Assembly: GCF_003287285.1 (NCBI RefSeq)
Contig: NZ_QMIG01000007.1
Span: forward strand, 62,001 to 126,000
DNA: 64,000 nt
DNA from: Phytoactinopolyspora halophila
GTDB taxonomy: Bacteria > Actinomycetota > Actinomycetes > Jiangellales > Jiangellaceae
Direction: 5' to 3'
Part shown: positions 18,949-27,323 of the stretch, piece after piece
Numbering within the stretch: the first letter of the stretch is position 1
Layout of the letters: each line of letters begins with the position of its first letter
Made by a program: the position numbers and the translations under genes
Notes under the pieces: model-generated
What the model was told of the DNA's origin: nothing
Database searches by the model: none
What the model saw: the letters and a program-made list of their open reading frames with translations, nothing else

Positions 18949-19179
18949 CTACATGAGTGACACGATCTCCCCGGCCAGCGTGTCGGCCTGCGGTCCCACC
19001 ACAACCTGAACGGCAGAGCCGTCACGCAGGACCCCGTACACGCCATTGTCTCGCAGGCTGTCCTCATCGATCAGCGACGGATCACCGACTTCGGCACGCA
19101 GCTGGGTGATACATGGCTCGATCTCGACGACGTTGTCCGCTCCGCCCAAGGCGGCGAGGATCTGCTCGGCGTTGCTCAT
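18949..19179 (-). CDS. PTS glucose-type EIIB domain protein
   Basis: A 76-residue single-domain IIB of the glucose/N-acetylglucosamine type. The phosphorylated cysteine is Cys23 in IEPCITQLRAEV, and the pattern ILAALGGADNVVEIEPCITQLR is the family signature. It would take phosphate from the IIA protein encoded at 17329 and pass it to sugar bound by a IIC permease, which is not in this window. The ATG at 19179 follows GGAGGGATGGG. Stand-alone IIB genes near a separate IIC occur in other actinomycetes. Confidence 0.92.
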   Translation of the reverse strand: MSNAEQILAALGGADNVVEIEPCITQLRAEVGDPSLIDEDSLRDNGVYGVLRDGSAVQVVVGPQADTLAGEIVSLM

Positions 19180-19226
19180 CCCATCCCTCCGTCTGGGTCT
19201 CTCGCTTCACTATCGATCGCTGGGTC

Positions 19227-19241
19227 AGCCTGGACCAGGCT
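19227..19241. promoter_or_regulatory. 15-bp dyad upstream of the PTS IIB gene
   Basis: AGCCTGG and CCAGGCT flank a single A, 48 bp upstream of the IIB start at 19179. Possible operator; no regulator can be assigned. Confidence 0.3.
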
Positions 19242-19429
19242 GGCTGTACGGGTCACCGTCCGCGTCGCGGACCACACCCACCGTGAGAACCGGTCACGCC
19301 CTGTTCGCGACGCCGGAACGCACGGTGCCTCTGAGCCTCTCATGCATGATGTCCATCACGTCGCCGGGTCCACGAGACGTCGCCCGAGCGCCTCCCCGGA
19401 AGCGCCCATATCTGCCGATACGCACGTCG

Positions 19430-19873
19430 TCACTCCTGGTGAGCTGGCTGATCAGAGGTAGACACGGCACGTCCGAGCAACCGCACGAGCTCGGCTCGCT
19501 CGCCCGGGTCGATCCCGGCCAGCAGCGCGTCCGCACGGCCGAGCATCGAGCTCTGGACGTGATCGAGCATCGTGCGCCCGGGTTCGGCCAGATAGATCAA
19601 AACCCGACGCCGATCCAGCTCGTCGTGCCGCCGATACACCAGCATCCGCTGGGCCAGCGAGTCGACGAGGCGGGTCGCGGTGGCTCCGGGAAGGCCGAAC
19701 ATGTCGGAAACCTCGCCCATGGCGTGTCCCTCGCCGTCGGCGAGCATGCGCAGGATCTGCCACTGTTCCCGCCCGATGCCGGCCTCATCCAGGGCTGGGT
19801 CGCGAACCTCTATCAGCAGTCGATCCAAGTCTCCTACAATCTGGAGAACTCGCTCGGCATCGGTGATTCCCAT
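19430..19873 (-). CDS. MarR family transcriptional regulator
   Basis: A 147-residue winged-helix regulator. The helix-turn-helix and wing are in REQWQILRMLADGEGHAMGEVSDMFGLPGATATRLVDSLAQRMLVYRRHDELDRRRVLIYL order, with the family's DxRR signature as DELDRRR. The ATG at 19873 follows GAGGAAAT. It is divergent from the amide-use cluster with a gap of under 40 bp, so it probably controls that cluster. The acetamidase operon of Mycobacterium smegmatis is likewise controlled by regulators encoded beside it. Confidence 0.9.
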   Translation of the reverse strand: MGITDAERVLQIVGDLDRLLIEVRDPALDEAGIGREQWQILRMLADGEGHAMGEVSDMFGLPGATATRLVDSLAQRMLVYRRHDELDRRRVLIYLAEPGRTMLDHVQSSMLGRADALLAGIDPGERAELVRLLGRAVSTSDQPAHQE

Positions 19874-19910
19874 GAGCACGATTTCCTCGAGTTCCGACCA
19901 TGACGCCGGG

Positions 19911-21077
19911 GTGCCCTGGCATGTAGACGTGCCACGCCCCCCGGCTGATCGAACAGTCTATCGTTCCAATACGTTGCGGCTGAGCCCGGCGAGTGGTTCC
20001 CGTGGTCGGCATGCCACTGTCAACGTCGGACTGGTCATCCCCATGCACGGCCCGGCCGGGATCTTCGGCCTCTCGTGCACGGCGTGTGCCGTGCTCGCCG
20101 GTGAGGAGATCAATGATGAGGGTGGGCTGCTCGGACGCGAGGTACGGCTGGTGCCGATCGACGGCGCCGGCCCGCCCGACGCGGTGGCCAACCGGGTGGA
20201 CTCGATGGTGCGCTCCGGCGCGGTCGATGCGATCACCGGCTGGCACCTGTCCCACGTGCGCCGGGCCATCGTCACCCGGCTACGCGGCGGCGTGCCGTAC
20301 GTCTACAGCAGCCTGTACGAAGGGGGCGAGCGCCACCCCGGGGTCTTCCTCGCCGGCGAGACACCCGAGCGCCAGATCGGCCCGGCGCTGTCGTGGCTCA
20401 GCCAGCAGATGGGTATCAGGCGCTGGGCTGTGGTCGGCGACGATTACGTCTGGCCACGCGGGTCGGCAGATGCCGTCTACGACTTCGTCGGCCTTCTCGA
20501 CCTGAAGATCACCGACGAGCTCTTCGTCCCGCTGGGCCAGCACGACTTCTCTCCCGTCATCGAACGATTACGGCGCAGCAGCGCGCAGGGAATCCTGATG
20601 CTCCTGGTGGGACAGGATGCCGTGCATTTCAACCGGGCTTTCGCCGCGGCCGGTCTCGACCAGCGGATGGTCCGGCTGAGCTCGCTGATGGACGAGAACA
20701 TGCTCCTCGCCAGCGGCGCCGAGGCTACCGGCGGGCTGTTCTCCGCCGCCGGGTACTTCGGTGATCTGGCGACGGCCGACGCCCTGGACCTGCTCGGCCG
20801 GTACACGCGGCGTTTCGGGCCCGAGGCGCCGGTGCTGAACAGCATGGGTGAATCCTGCTACGAGGCCATGCGCCTGCTCGCCACCCTCGTCCAGCGGACG
20901 GGGTCGCTGGACGTGCGCGGGTTGCTGCGCACAGCGCGGGAACCGGTCGGTTTTCACGGCCCGCGCGGGTCGGTCCACCTCGAGGACCGGCATCTGCGGC
21001 AGCGCGTATACCTGGCACGCGCTGATGGCACCGTCTTCGACGTCGTCACTCAGCTCCCACGGCTGCCCAACGCTTGA
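19911..21077 (+). CDS. AmiC-like amide-binding protein without signal peptide
   Basis: About 388 residues of the Peripla_BP_5 (AmiC/FmdD/UrtA) type: VNVGLVIPMHGPAGIFG, GEEINDEGGLLGREVRL, VDAITGWHLSHVRRAI and GDDYVWPRGSADAV. No signal peptide or lipobox is present. It is followed by formamidase and AmiS genes rather than ABC transporter subunits. It therefore more likely acts in the cytoplasm as an amide sensor, like AmiC of Pseudomonas or M. smegmatis, than as a transport receptor. The start is uncertain: GTG at 19911 is the first plausible one after the MarR gene, and the conserved fold begins near 20023. Confidence 0.75.
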   Translation: MPWHVDVPRPPADRTVYRSNTLRLSPASGSRGRHATVNVGLVIPMHGPAGIFGLSCTACAVLAGEEINDEGGLLGREVRLVPIDGAGPPDAVANRVDSMVRSGAVDAITGWHLSHVRRAIVTRLRGGVPYVYSSLYEGGERHPGVFLAGETPERQIGPALSWLSQQMGIRRWAVVGDDYVWPRGSADAVYDFVGLLDLKITDELFVPLGQHDFSPVIERLRRSSAQGILMLLVGQDAVHFNRAFAAAGLDQRMVRLSSLMDENMLLASGAEATGGLFSAAGYFGDLATADALDLLGRYTRRFGPEAPVLNSMGESCYEAMRLLATLVQRTGSLDVRGLLRTAREPVGFHGPRGSVHLEDRHLRQRVYLARADGTVFDVVTQLPRLPNA

Positions 21078-21198
21078 CGGGGACCCACCCACCCCCTACT
21101 GTTTCCGTAACGGAAATATTCCACAGCGGTGGTATCAGAAACGCGCCGCCCGACTGGAGGACGCGGGGCCCCACCTCCCGTGGACAGAAGGGAGTGCC

Positions 21199-21480
21199 GT
21201 GGCGATCTACGAATACCGCTGCCCACATTGCGGAGTCTTCGAAATCAGCCGGGCCATGGGAGCGGCACCACCAACGCATCGATGCGCGCATTGCGGATCC
21301 GATGCCCGGCGCTCCTACTCCACTCCGCATCTGGCCAGCATGCCCAGACCACTCGCGGACGCCGTGAGCCGGGCCGAGAAGTCACAGGACGAACCCGACG
21401 TCGTCACCCGCGCACCACGACCGGCCGACCGGTCCCCACGTGCCACCGACCCGCGGCTGAAGCACCTGCCGCGCTGGTAA
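21199..21480 (+). CDS. fmdB: FmdB family zinc-ribbon protein
   Basis: A 93-residue protein. It begins MAIYEYRCPHCGVFE and continues to HRCAHCG, the two CxxC knuckles of the FmdB zinc ribbon, then a disordered polar tail. In Methylophilus methylotrophus FmdB is a proposed regulator of formamidase expression. The GTG start at 21199 follows GAAGGGA. It lies directly upstream of the formamidase gene, supporting an operon. Confidence 0.88.
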   Translation: MAIYEYRCPHCGVFEISRAMGAAPPTHRCAHCGSDARRSYSTPHLASMPRPLADAVSRAEKSQDEPDVVTRAPRPADRSPRATDPRLKHLPRW

Positions 21481-21567
21481 CGGCACAGCCTGCTGCAATC
21501 CCACTTACCCCGGCGGCGCCGTCGGCAATGACGGCCCGCCACACCCTGGCCTCAGGAGGTGTGTCCC

Positions 21568-22821
21568 ATGCCCGACGTGGCATTCTCCATCGATTACGCC
21601 CGCTCCATGTTCGACCAGGACATCCCCGGTCACAACCGGTGGCACCCGGACATCCCGATCGCATCCGAAGTGTCACCTGGTGATGAGTTCCGGATGGAAT
21701 GTCTGGATTGGACGGACGGTCAGGTCGTCAACGACGACTCGGCCAACGACATCCGCGACATGGACCTCCTACGCTGCCATGTCCTGAGCGGCCCGATCGG
21801 CATCCGCGGTGCCGAACCGGGCGACCTGCTGGTGATCGACATCCTCGATTTGGGCCCGATTCCCCAGTCGATTGGTTCCCTTCCCGGACAGGGATGGGGA
21901 TACACGGGCATCTTCTCCAAGGTCAACGGCGGCGGGTTCCTCACCGACTACTACCCCGACGCGTACAAGACGATCTGGGACTTCCGTGGGCAGCAGGCCA
22001 GCTCCCGGCACATCCCCGGCGTCTCCTACGCGGGCATCACGCATCCCGGGCTCTTCGGTACCGCTCCCTCGGCCGAGCTGCTGGCCCGGTGGAACGATCG
22101 GGAACGCGAGCTCATCGCGCGCGACCCCGATCGTGTCCCGCCGCTGGCGCTGCCACCGGACCCAACCGGCGCGCTGGCCGGGGCGCTGGACCGGAACTCC
22201 TCCGAGTTCGCCAAGGTGGCACAAGAAGGTGCCCGCACCATACCGGCCCGGGAAAACGGGGGAAACCACGACATCAAGAACTTCACCCGCGGGTCGCGCG
22301 TGCTCTACCCGGTGCACGTGCCCGGTGCCAAGTTCTCCGGCGGCGACCTGCACTTCAGCCAGGGCGATGGCGAGATCACGTTCTGCGGCGCCATCGAAAT
22401 GGGCGGCTTCATCGACTTCGGCGTCGACCTCATCAAGGGCGGCATGGAGAAGTACGGCGTCACCACCAACCCGATCTTCATGCCCGGTAACGTCGAACCT
22501 CGCTACTCCGAGTTCGTCTGCTTCACCGGCGTGTCCGTCGAGCACGGCACGAACACCAACGAGTACATGGACGCCACCCTGGCGTATCGGAACGCCTGCC
22601 TGAACGCGATCGAGTACCTCAAGAAGTTCGGCTACACGGGCGAGCAGGCCTATGCCCTCATCGGCACGGCCCCGGTCGAAGGCCGGGTCAGCGCCGTGGT
22701 CGACCTGCCCAATGCGTGCTGCTCGCTCTACATCCCGACCGCCATCTTCGACTTCGACATCCGCCCGACGGCCGAGGGCCCGACGAAACGCGATCGCGGG
22801 CAGGTCGCCGTCGCCTCCTGA
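21568..22821 (+). CDS. fmdA: Acetamidase/formamidase
   Basis: A 417-residue FmdA_AmdA family enzyme, hydrolysing formamide or short amides to the acid plus ammonia. Full length. Recognisable parts are DLLVIDILDLGPI, the Gly/Asn-rich block ARENGGNHDIKNF (metal/substrate site region) and GDLHFSQGDGEITFCGAIEM, the family signature. The ATG at 21568 follows AGGAGGTG. With AmiS just downstream it would supply ammonia from imported amides. Confidence 0.95.
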   Translation: MPDVAFSIDYARSMFDQDIPGHNRWHPDIPIASEVSPGDEFRMECLDWTDGQVVNDDSANDIRDMDLLRCHVLSGPIGIRGAEPGDLLVIDILDLGPIPQSIGSLPGQGWGYTGIFSKVNGGGFLTDYYPDAYKTIWDFRGQQASSRHIPGVSYAGITHPGLFGTAPSAELLARWNDRERELIARDPDRVPPLALPPDPTGALAGALDRNSSEFAKVAQEGARTIPARENGGNHDIKNFTRGSRVLYPVHVPGAKFSGGDLHFSQGDGEITFCGAIEMGGFIDFGVDLIKGGMEKYGVTTNPIFMPGNVEPRYSEFVCFTGVSVEHGTNTNEYMDATLAYRNACLNAIEYLKKFGYTGEQAYALIGTAPVEGRVSAVVDLPNACCSLYIPTAIFDFDIRPTAEGPTKRDRGQVAVAS

Positions 22822-22991
22822 AGACCCGCGTTCTCGAAGTCTGCGTCCTGACACGACCCCGTGGTCTTTCGGGACAGCCACACCGGTGCGGCCGGGTCCG
22901 GAGCATGACAGGGGATGCTCCGGACCCGCAGCCACCCATCACAGCGACACACCCGCGACGGGTGTGTCCGAAGCCCGGAGGTGACGAGACA

Positions 22992-23495
22992 GTGCTCGGC
23001 CTTGTGCTTCTGTACGTCGGCGCCGTTCTCTTCGTGAACGGTATCTGGCTTCTCGGCCGCATCAACGCCCGAGAAGTCGCCATCATGAACATCTTCACCG
23101 GCCTGGTCGGGGCGCTGGTCGCGATTTTCGCCGTCGCCCAGCAAGACCTGGCGTCCATCCAGCTGGCCGGATATGTCCTCCTGTTCGCGTTCACCTATCT
23201 GTGGGTCGCCTACAACCAATACATCGAGGCCGAGGGATCCGGCCTCGGCTGGTATTGCCTCTTCGTCGCGATCACGGCGGTCCCGGTCTCGATCATCACC
23301 CTGGCGGAGGCGGACACCGTCTTCCTCAGCTGGCTCGGAATCAACTGGGCCGCGTGGGCGGTGCTGTGGTTCCTCTACTTCCTGCTGCTCGCGGTCAAAC
23401 GGCCGATACAGCAGCTCGCCGCATACGTCACGATCGTCGTCGGCATCGGCACCGCGTGGCTGCCCGGCTTCCTGGTACTGAACGAATACATCTGA
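22992..23495 (+). CDS. amiS: AmiS/UreI family amide channel
   Basis: A 167-residue protein with six hydrophobic segments (LGLVLLYVGAVLFVNGIWLLG is the first) and the AmiS/UreI hallmarks LFAFTYLWVAYNQY and AVPVSIITL, as well as WAVLWFLYFLLL. It should facilitate entry of formamide, acetamide or urea. The GTG at 22992 follows GGAGGTGACG by 9 nt. It is the last gene of the MarR-AmiC-FmdB-FmdA-AmiS cluster. Confidence 0.9.
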   Translation: MLGLVLLYVGAVLFVNGIWLLGRINAREVAIMNIFTGLVGALVAIFAVAQQDLASIQLAGYVLLFAFTYLWVAYNQYIEAEGSGLGWYCLFVAITAVPVSIITLAEADTVFLSWLGINWAAWAVLWFLYFLLLAVKRPIQQLAAYVTIVVGIGTAWLPGFLVLNEYI

Positions 23496-23544
23496 CGAGT
23501 ACAAACGAGTACATCCGACGGATGCATCTGACGGTGGTGCCGGC

Positions 23545-24327
23545 TCACCGCTCCGCCGGGCGGGGCAGCCAGCGCAGCCGGTGATCCGGGGTGAACAGCC
23601 GCCGCACCAGGCCGAGCGCGATGACGACGGTGGTGCTCGCCACCGCTCCCAGGACGAGGAACATCACCACGGCCTGCACCAGCACGGCCTGGGTTGGCGG
23701 CACCCCCGCCAGGATCAGCCCGGTCATGGCACCGGGAAGGAAGACCAGGCCGGTGGCCTTGGTCGTCTCGATCTGCGGGGTGACGGCTGAACGCAGTGCG
23801 GCTCGCACGTACGGGGTGGCGGCCTGCCGCGCTGGCTGGCCCAGCGCCAGGCGGGCCTCCACCTCGTCGCGCTTGTCCCGCACCTCCTCCACCATGCGCC
23901 GAGCGACCAGCACCGTGGCCGTCATCGAGTTGCCCACCATCATTCCCGCGAGCGGCACCAGGGTGCGCCCCTCCAGCGGCATCACCCCGAAGCCGAACAG
24001 CACGCCCAACGTGATTACCGCACCGGATCCGAACGCGAGGATCGCCAGCCATAGGAGTCCCGGCACCTCGGGCGCACGCCGGCGGGCCACGTCACCCGCA
24101 TAGGCGACCATGGCCACGATCCACAGCCACGACCACACCAGCGGCCGGCCCGGCTCGATGACGAGCGCGAGGGCGGCGCCGACGAGCAGCAGCTGGACGA
24201 GCGCGCGGGTGGCCGCCCACAGGATCTGGCGTTCCAGCCCCAGCCGCTGCCACAGCGAGATCGCCGCCGCGACACCGATCAGCGCCAGCGACGTCGCCAA
24301 CCCGGCAATGCTGACGTCTCCGTCCAC
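23545..24327 (-). CDS. fetB: FetB/YbbM-type ABC transporter permease
   Basis: A 260-residue polytopic protein of the UPF0014/FetB family. Features are LWAATRALVQLLLVGAALALV, the GMMVGNSM motif, the amphipathic RDEVEARLALG segment and FLPGAMTGLILAG. E. coli FetAB exports iron and raises resistance to H2O2; other members handle other metals or phosphate-starvation responses, so the substrate is uncertain. The GTG start at 24327 follows GGAGGGG and lies 3 bp after the stop of the ATPase gene. Confidence 0.88.
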   Translation of the reverse strand: MDGDVSIAGLATSLALIGVAAAISLWQRLGLERQILWAATRALVQLLLVGAALALVIEPGRPLVWSWLWIVAMVAYAGDVARRRAPEVPGLLWLAILAFGSGAVITLGVLFGFGVMPLEGRTLVPLAGMMVGNSMTATVLVARRMVEEVRDKRDEVEARLALGQPARQAATPYVRAALRSAVTPQIETTKATGLVFLPGAMTGLILAGVPPTQAVLVQAVVMFLVLGAVASTTVVIALGLVRRLFTPDHRLRWLPRPAER

Positions 24328-24330
24328 GAC

Positions 24331-25011
24331 TCACCCCTCCTCGTGCCCGGGCACACCACCGAACCGTTCCTCGCCCGCGTACCGCCCGTTCTCGATCCGC
24401 AGCACCATGTCCGCCACCCGTCGCAGTTGCGCGAGGTCGTGGCTGACCCACAGCACCGCCAGGCCGTTCCGGGTGAGCTCGGTCACCGAGTCCTCGAACG
24501 CGTGGACGGTCTCCGCATCCAGCGCCGACGTCGGCTCGTCCAGCAGCAGAACGTCGGGCTCGGTGATCAGGGTGCGTGCCATGCACACCCGCTGCGCCTC
24601 CCCGCCGGACAGCGCGGTCGCGTCTCGCTCGAGCCAGGTGAGGTCGAGCGAGGCGCGTCGCAGCGCCGCGTCCATCTGGGAGCGTCCCGCGTGCGGGACG
24701 GCGGCCAGCAGGTTGTCACGCACCGTGCCCGGAAACGGAGTGGGCCGCTGGAAGACCATGCCAACCTGCCGTCTGAGCGCAAGCGGGTCGAAAGTTGCGA
24801 TGTCGGTGCGGCGGAAGTGCACCTGGCCCGATGTCGGCACCTCCATGCGGTTGCACAACCGCAACACGGTGCTCTTGCCCGAACCCGACGGGCCTGCCAC
24901 TCCGGTGACCCCCGTAGCGGGTACGCACGCGGTGAACCCGTCGAGCGCCCGGATACCGAACCTCTCCACCACCACGTCATCGAACCGGAACAGGTCCTCG
25001 TCTCGCGTCAC
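24331..25011 (-). CDS. fetA: FetA/YbbL-type ABC transporter ATP-binding protein
   Basis: A 226-residue ABC ATPase with Walker A GPSGSGKST, Q-loop VFQRPTPF, signature LSGGEAQR, Walker B VLLLDEPTSALD and H-loop VSHD. It pairs with the FetB permease encoded 3 bp downstream to form a half-size exporter, inferred to remove iron or another metal from the cytoplasm. The GTG at 25011 is preferred because the ABC fold begins a few residues later; an in-frame ATG at 25077 would add 22 residues. Confidence 0.88.
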   Translation of the reverse strand: MTRDEDLFRFDDVVVERFGIRALDGFTACVPATGVTGVAGPSGSGKSTVLRLCNRMEVPTSGQVHFRRTDIATFDPLALRRQVGMVFQRPTPFPGTVRDNLLAAVPHAGRSQMDAALRRASLDLTWLERDATALSGGEAQRVCMARTLITEPDVLLLDEPTSALDAETVHAFEDSVTELTRNGLAVLWVSHDLAQLRRVADMVLRIENGRYAGEERFGGVPGHEEG

Positions 25012-25157
25012 GTCGCCACCGTACCGGCGCGCCTCCGGACTGCCGTCCACGACCAGGGCTTCCCGGCTGGCTATCATCGCCCACGCGACGCCGTTCGCCG
25101 CCGTCGTCACCCCGCCGCCCACCATCCCGTCGTCACCGATCAGTCACCGGAGGGGCC

Positions 25158-26069
25158 GTGCGCACGTTCACCGCGGTCGTGAATCCCCACGCCGGAGCGC
25201 ATCGCGACCGTCGCCGGGTGGCGTCGACGCTGACCCAGGTCAGCCGCATTCTCCGCCAGGCCGGAAGCAAGGTGAGCGTGGAGCATAGCCGCGACGCCGG
25301 GCACGCGGCCGACCTCGCCGCCGAGGCAGCCGAGCGCGGCGACGTCGTCGTAGCGGTCGGTGGCGACGGCACCGTCGGCAACCTCGCCGGCGTGGCGGTC
25401 CGGTCCGGCGGTGCCCTCGGCCTCATCCCCGGGGGACGCGGGAACGATCTCGCCCGCCAGCTGGGCCTCTCCCGCGATCCGGCGCGCCTCGCCGGCATCC
25501 TGCTGCACGCCGAACCGCAGCCCGTCGACGTCCTGCACGTAGCCGACCGGATCGTCGTCAACAGCGTGTACGCCGGCATCGACGCGGTGGCCAACCTGCA
25601 CCTGAACAGGGTGAGCGGGCTCGGCGCCCTCGGGTACCACTACGGCGTGGTCCGGGCGATGCTGGGCTGGCGCATGCGCGCGTACCGGGTGACCGTCGAC
25701 GGCAACCGGCGTGACTTTCGCGGGAACACGGTGGTGGTGGCCAACTCCGGCTATTACGGCAGGGGCCGCCACGCCGCACCCGATGCGCGGATCGACGACG
25801 GGCAGGCGGACGTCGTGACGCTCGAAGATCTGCGCCTGCCCGCGTTCGTCAACCTCGCCATGCGGGAGCTGTACCGGGGCACCCACGTGCGCCGGCCAGA
25901 GGTCACGATCGTGCGCGGGCAGGAGGTGACGATCGAGGCGGACCCGCCGCTACCGGCCGGCGGGGACGGTGAGCTGATCGGCACGCTGCCGGTGACCGTA
26001 CGGGTCCGGCCCGGCGCGCTCCGCATGCTCACGCCTGCCCTCCCTGCCTCTCCCCCTCCATCCGTCTGA
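25158..26069 (+). CDS. Diacylglycerol/lipid kinase family protein
   Basis: A 303-residue DAGK_cat protein (YegS/DagK/BmrU type). Motifs are VVNPHAG at the start, the nucleotide-binding VAVGGDGTVGNLAG and LGLIPGGRGNDLARQLG. The C-terminal beta-sandwich half carries the Asp/Glu residues typical of the metal site. It phosphorylates a lipid alcohol, for example in phospholipid turnover. GTG start at 25158 after GGAGGGG. Divergent from fetAB. Confidence 0.9.
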   Translation: MRTFTAVVNPHAGAHRDRRRVASTLTQVSRILRQAGSKVSVEHSRDAGHAADLAAEAAERGDVVVAVGGDGTVGNLAGVAVRSGGALGLIPGGRGNDLARQLGLSRDPARLAGILLHAEPQPVDVLHVADRIVVNSVYAGIDAVANLHLNRVSGLGALGYHYGVVRAMLGWRMRAYRVTVDGNRRDFRGNTVVVANSGYYGRGRHAAPDARIDDGQADVVTLEDLRLPAFVNLAMRELYRGTHVRRPEVTIVRGQEVTIEADPPLPAGGDGELIGTLPVTVRVRPGALRMLTPALPASPPPSV

Positions 26070-26315
26070 TCCTGAATACTCGCGGTTCTCGCCGGTGGTG
26101 CGGCTACACTCCAGCGAGCACCGAAATCCAGCGCAGCTCGCCGGCGGCCGCGTATTCCTCGTCAGCGCGCGCGTCTCCGGTGGCGTGCTCGCCCTCGCCA
26201 TCGTGCCGTGCCGTCCGACGTGGCTCGCCGGGCCAGATACGGGACACGTTCCCCGGCCACTCGGTACCCGGCCCGGCTGGATCCCGTTCTCCGCGATCTG
26301 TCACACGGTCCTCCA

Positions 26316-26735
26316 TCACGCCCTCACGGTACGCAAACGCCACCGGCCGGCCAGCGCCCACCCCCGCCGGTCGAGATTCTGGGCGAGCTCGACGACATTG
26401 CCATCCGGGTCGGCGATGTGAAGAGTGCGTTGCCCCCATGGCCGGTCCACGGGTCCGGAGAGCACCTGTGCACCCGCCTCCGACAACCGGGCGGCCTCGC
26501 CGTCGACGTCGTCGACGACGAAGGCGATCTCGCCGCACGGCGGCTGCCCACCCGGCCGGCCGATCAGCTCCGGGAGCTTGGCCCGGTCGAACAGGGAGAA
26601 CTTCACGTTCTCCATCGTGAATTCGACGTACCCGTCACCTTCCAGGCGGACCTCGAGGCCCAGCACGTCACGGTAGAACGCCACGGACCGTTCGAGGGAA
26701 GCGACGAACCAGATCACATAGCCGACCCGGCGCAT
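26316..26735 (-). CDS. VOC superfamily (glyoxalase/bleomycin-resistance fold) protein
   Basis: A 139-residue protein with two beta-alpha-beta-beta-beta modules: VGYVIWFVASLERSVAFYRDVLGLEV at the start and LHIADPDGNVVELAQNL at the end, the latter carrying the usual metal-ligand Glu. The ATG at 26735 is 2 bp after the stop of the PEBP gene, so the two form an operon. Reaction unknown. Confidence 0.85.
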   Translation of the reverse strand: MRRVGYVIWFVASLERSVAFYRDVLGLEVRLEGDGYVEFTMENVKFSLFDRAKLPELIGRPGGQPPCGEIAFVVDDVDGEAARLSEAGAQVLSGPVDRPWGQRTLHIADPDGNVVELAQNLDRRGWALAGRWRLRTVRA

Positions 26736-26737
26736 CG

Positions 26738-27196
26738 TCAGCGCTCGTAGACGCCGACGACGCGGTTCTGCTCGATGATCGCGTCCGCGTACTTCTCCAG
26801 GAATTCCCGCATCGACGGCTCACCCTCGACGGCGCGATGGAGAGCGTAGACCCAGAAGTAGTAGCGGTGCGGCCCGTGACCCGCGGGCGGTTGGGGCCCG
26901 CCGTAGCCCGTCCGGCCGAAGTTATTGGGGCCCGGACGGAACCGCGTGTCCGCGTCCGCACCGATCTCCGCCGTTTCCGCCGGAATGCCGTACAGCGTCC
27001 AGTGCGTGAATCCCCAGGGAAGCGGCGCATCGGGGTCGTGACAGATGATGGCGAGCTCGGCTGTGCCCTGCGGGACACCGCTGATGTGCAGTACGGGCGG
27101 CGTGTTGTCCCGGTCGTTGGCGTGACGGTCGGCAAGCTGGCCGTCCGCCCCGATGTCCGGACTGGTGATCTTCAGATCTTTGATATTCAAACCCAT
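26738..27196 (-). CDS. PEBP (YbhB/YbcL) family protein
   Basis: A 152-residue phosphatidylethanolamine-binding-protein homologue with the DPDAP signature (CHDPDAPLPWGFTHW) and the GYGGPQPPAGHGPHRYYFWVYAL block that forms the anion pocket. Cytosolic, no signal peptide. The ATG at 27196 follows GGAGGATAG. Bacterial roles are poorly known. Confidence 0.92.
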   Translation of the reverse strand: MGLNIKDLKITSPDIGADGQLADRHANDRDNTPPVLHISGVPQGTAELAIICHDPDAPLPWGFTHWTLYGIPAETAEIGADADTRFRPGPNNFGRTGYGGPQPPAGHGPHRYYFWVYALHRAVEGEPSMREFLEKYADAIIEQNRVVGVYER

Positions 27197-27323
27197 GTCT
27201 CTATCCTCCCTCGCAAGTGCGGTCTCGGTGAAGTCCTATCCCAGACCGGCAAGAAGGCATCGGAACTTCTGCACAAGCTGGTAGCGTCACGCAACGTGAT
27301 CTGTGTGGATACGGAGGTAACCA

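Noticed and set aside
26070-26315. Arg-rich reading frames in the gap after the lipid kinase gene
   Set aside because: Poly-Arg sequence with no ribosome site or domain; regarded as noncoding between convergent genes.
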